Shown one piece after another: positions 16,634-17,319 of a stretch of DNA of 17,319 nt; positions within the stretch are counted from its first letter, which is position 1; every line of letters starts with the position of its first letter. A model generated the notes under the pieces. The model saw only the letters and a program-made list of their open reading frames with translations. It was not told where the DNA came from and ran no database searches. This stretch comes from Ettlia oleoabundans (lineage: Eukaryota > Chlorophyta > Chlorophyceae > Chlamydomonadales): positions 6,125 to 23,443 of the forward strand of contig JAAMXP010000398.1 in assembly GCA_019693395.1 (NCBI GenBank), written 5' to 3'. The translations under genes and the position numbers were made by a program.

Positions 16634-17294
16634 TTACTCCACACCCTCAATCTTGTCCTCAACATCCCTGCAAGCGCAAGGAAGAGGAGAAGGGAGGGGG
16701 CAAGAACATTTGAGAACAGGACTGTAAAGCATTCGAACAAGTCAAGGTGCAGGGTGAACAGGCAGCTTGTGTTGTAACAAAGGAAAGTGCCTCGCATCAC
16801 GAACAGGAGCACAACGGGCGTCTCCCCCCGTGACCAGCTCACGCCCTCAACCCTCCCTCTGCCACCACAGCCCTCTTCCCCAACACCACCACCCTCCCAC
16901 TCACATGTACATCTGCCGCAGGCGTTCCAGCTGCTCGGGCTTGGCATCCCAGTAGCCGCGCCCGTTGGCCTCCAGGAACGTGGCCACTAGCTTGCGGAAT
17001 GAGTTGGGGTTGGCGTCCATCAGGCGCGCAGCCATCTCTGGGTCCTCAATGAACGTGGAGTTGGCCTGGGGGGGACGAAAAGAACACAGAGGGTAAGAAC
17101 CGGGTACCATGTACTTGTGAGTTTGTGTTGTATGGAATCATGTATGACTGTAAAGCAGAGTGTTTCACCAGCTCACCTCGTCGTAGACCCAGTTGTCCAC
17201 CATGCCCGAGGTTGCGGACCAGCCCATGGTGTTGGTCAGGCGCTTCTGAATCTCACGCACGCCCTCGTACCCGCTGGACAGCATGCCCTCGTAC
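16634..17294 (-). CDS. CHLH: Magnesium chelatase subunit H, C-terminus (partial, last 3 exons)
   Basis: CHLH is the large porphyrin-binding subunit of Mg-chelatase, which with ChlI and ChlD inserts Mg2+ into protoporphyrin IX in the plastid, the first committed step of chlorophyll synthesis; in plants it is also called GUN5. Exons 17294-17177, 17065-16905 and 16667-16634 (GT-AG introns of 111 and 237 bases) join in phase to the last ~104 residues. Sequence features diagnostic of the family are [90 protein letters not shown] and the end [10 protein letters not shown]. The tiny last exon (34 bases) is confirmed by restoring the conserved VEDKIEG ending, so an apparent stop right after RQMYM is intronic. 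The exon at 17294 begins in mid-codon after an acceptor CTGCAG; the rest of this >1,300-residue protein lies beyond the right edge. Nothing suggests decay. Confidence 0.97.
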
Positions 17295-17319
17295 CTGCAG
17301 CGGTACCCGGGGGGGGGGG
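17295..17319 (-). other. End of an upstream CHLH intron and window edge
   Basis: On the minus strand this reads as a C-rich tract ending in CTGCAG, a normal polypyrimidine-AG acceptor. The nine-base G run at the plus-strand edge may also mark a contig or read end, where homopolymer length is unreliable. Confidence 0.6.

Noticed and set aside
1..17319. CRISPR array, insertion sequence, retroelement or viral insertion
   Set aside because: No regularly spaced repeats with unique spacers, no transposase, reverse transcriptase or integrase motifs and no long terminal repeats were seen on either strand.

Overview
This window is nuclear DNA from a eukaryotic green alga (Chlorophyta, probably a core chlorophyte). 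Three things support this. There is the C-terminus of a magnesium chelatase H subunit. The genes are GC-rich and cut by many short GT-AG introns. Putative poly(A) signals of the TGTAA type follow almost every stop codon. No bacterial operon, tRNA, rRNA, CRISPR array or transposase was seen. All splice models below were built by hand from frame, phase and family motifs and have no transcript support.

Layout, left to right. (1) 70-1851, minus: the N-terminal part of a SELO-type protein AMPylase, running off the left edge. (2) 2500-5442, minus: a five-exon gene for a calponin-homology (CH) domain protein with a long disordered middle and one predicted membrane helix near its C-terminus. (3) 5443-5726: a compact head-to-head spacer that probably serves both flanking genes. 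(4) 5727-8058, plus: a three-exon Gln/Ala/Gly-rich protein of unknown function. (5) 8894-10539, plus: a RING-finger protein with a long CAG-coded polyglutamine region and about four C-terminal membrane helices, probably a membrane-bound E3 ubiquitin ligase. (6) 11360-12510 and about 13437-13867, plus: one or two poorly resolved genes. The first has a signal-peptide-like start, an intron filled with a 22-unit pentanucleotide repeat, and a frame-shifting 20-bp tandem duplication in its last exon. (7) 14699-14941, minus, possibly with exons up to 15460: a small alanine-rich hypothetical protein. (8) 16634-17294, minus: the last three exons of CHLH, running off the right edge.

The genes do not form a functional cluster. 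CHLH acts in chlorophyll synthesis in the plastid, SELO is a redox-linked AMPylase, the RING protein would act at a membrane in ubiquitination, and the CH protein may link cytoskeleton to membrane. The observations most worth a second look are the CH-plus-membrane-helix architecture, the polyQ RING membrane protein, the 31-nt microexon that encodes the SELO signature motif, the shared spacer with a heat-shock-element-like dyad, and the repeat-damaged locus at 11.3-12.7 kb.
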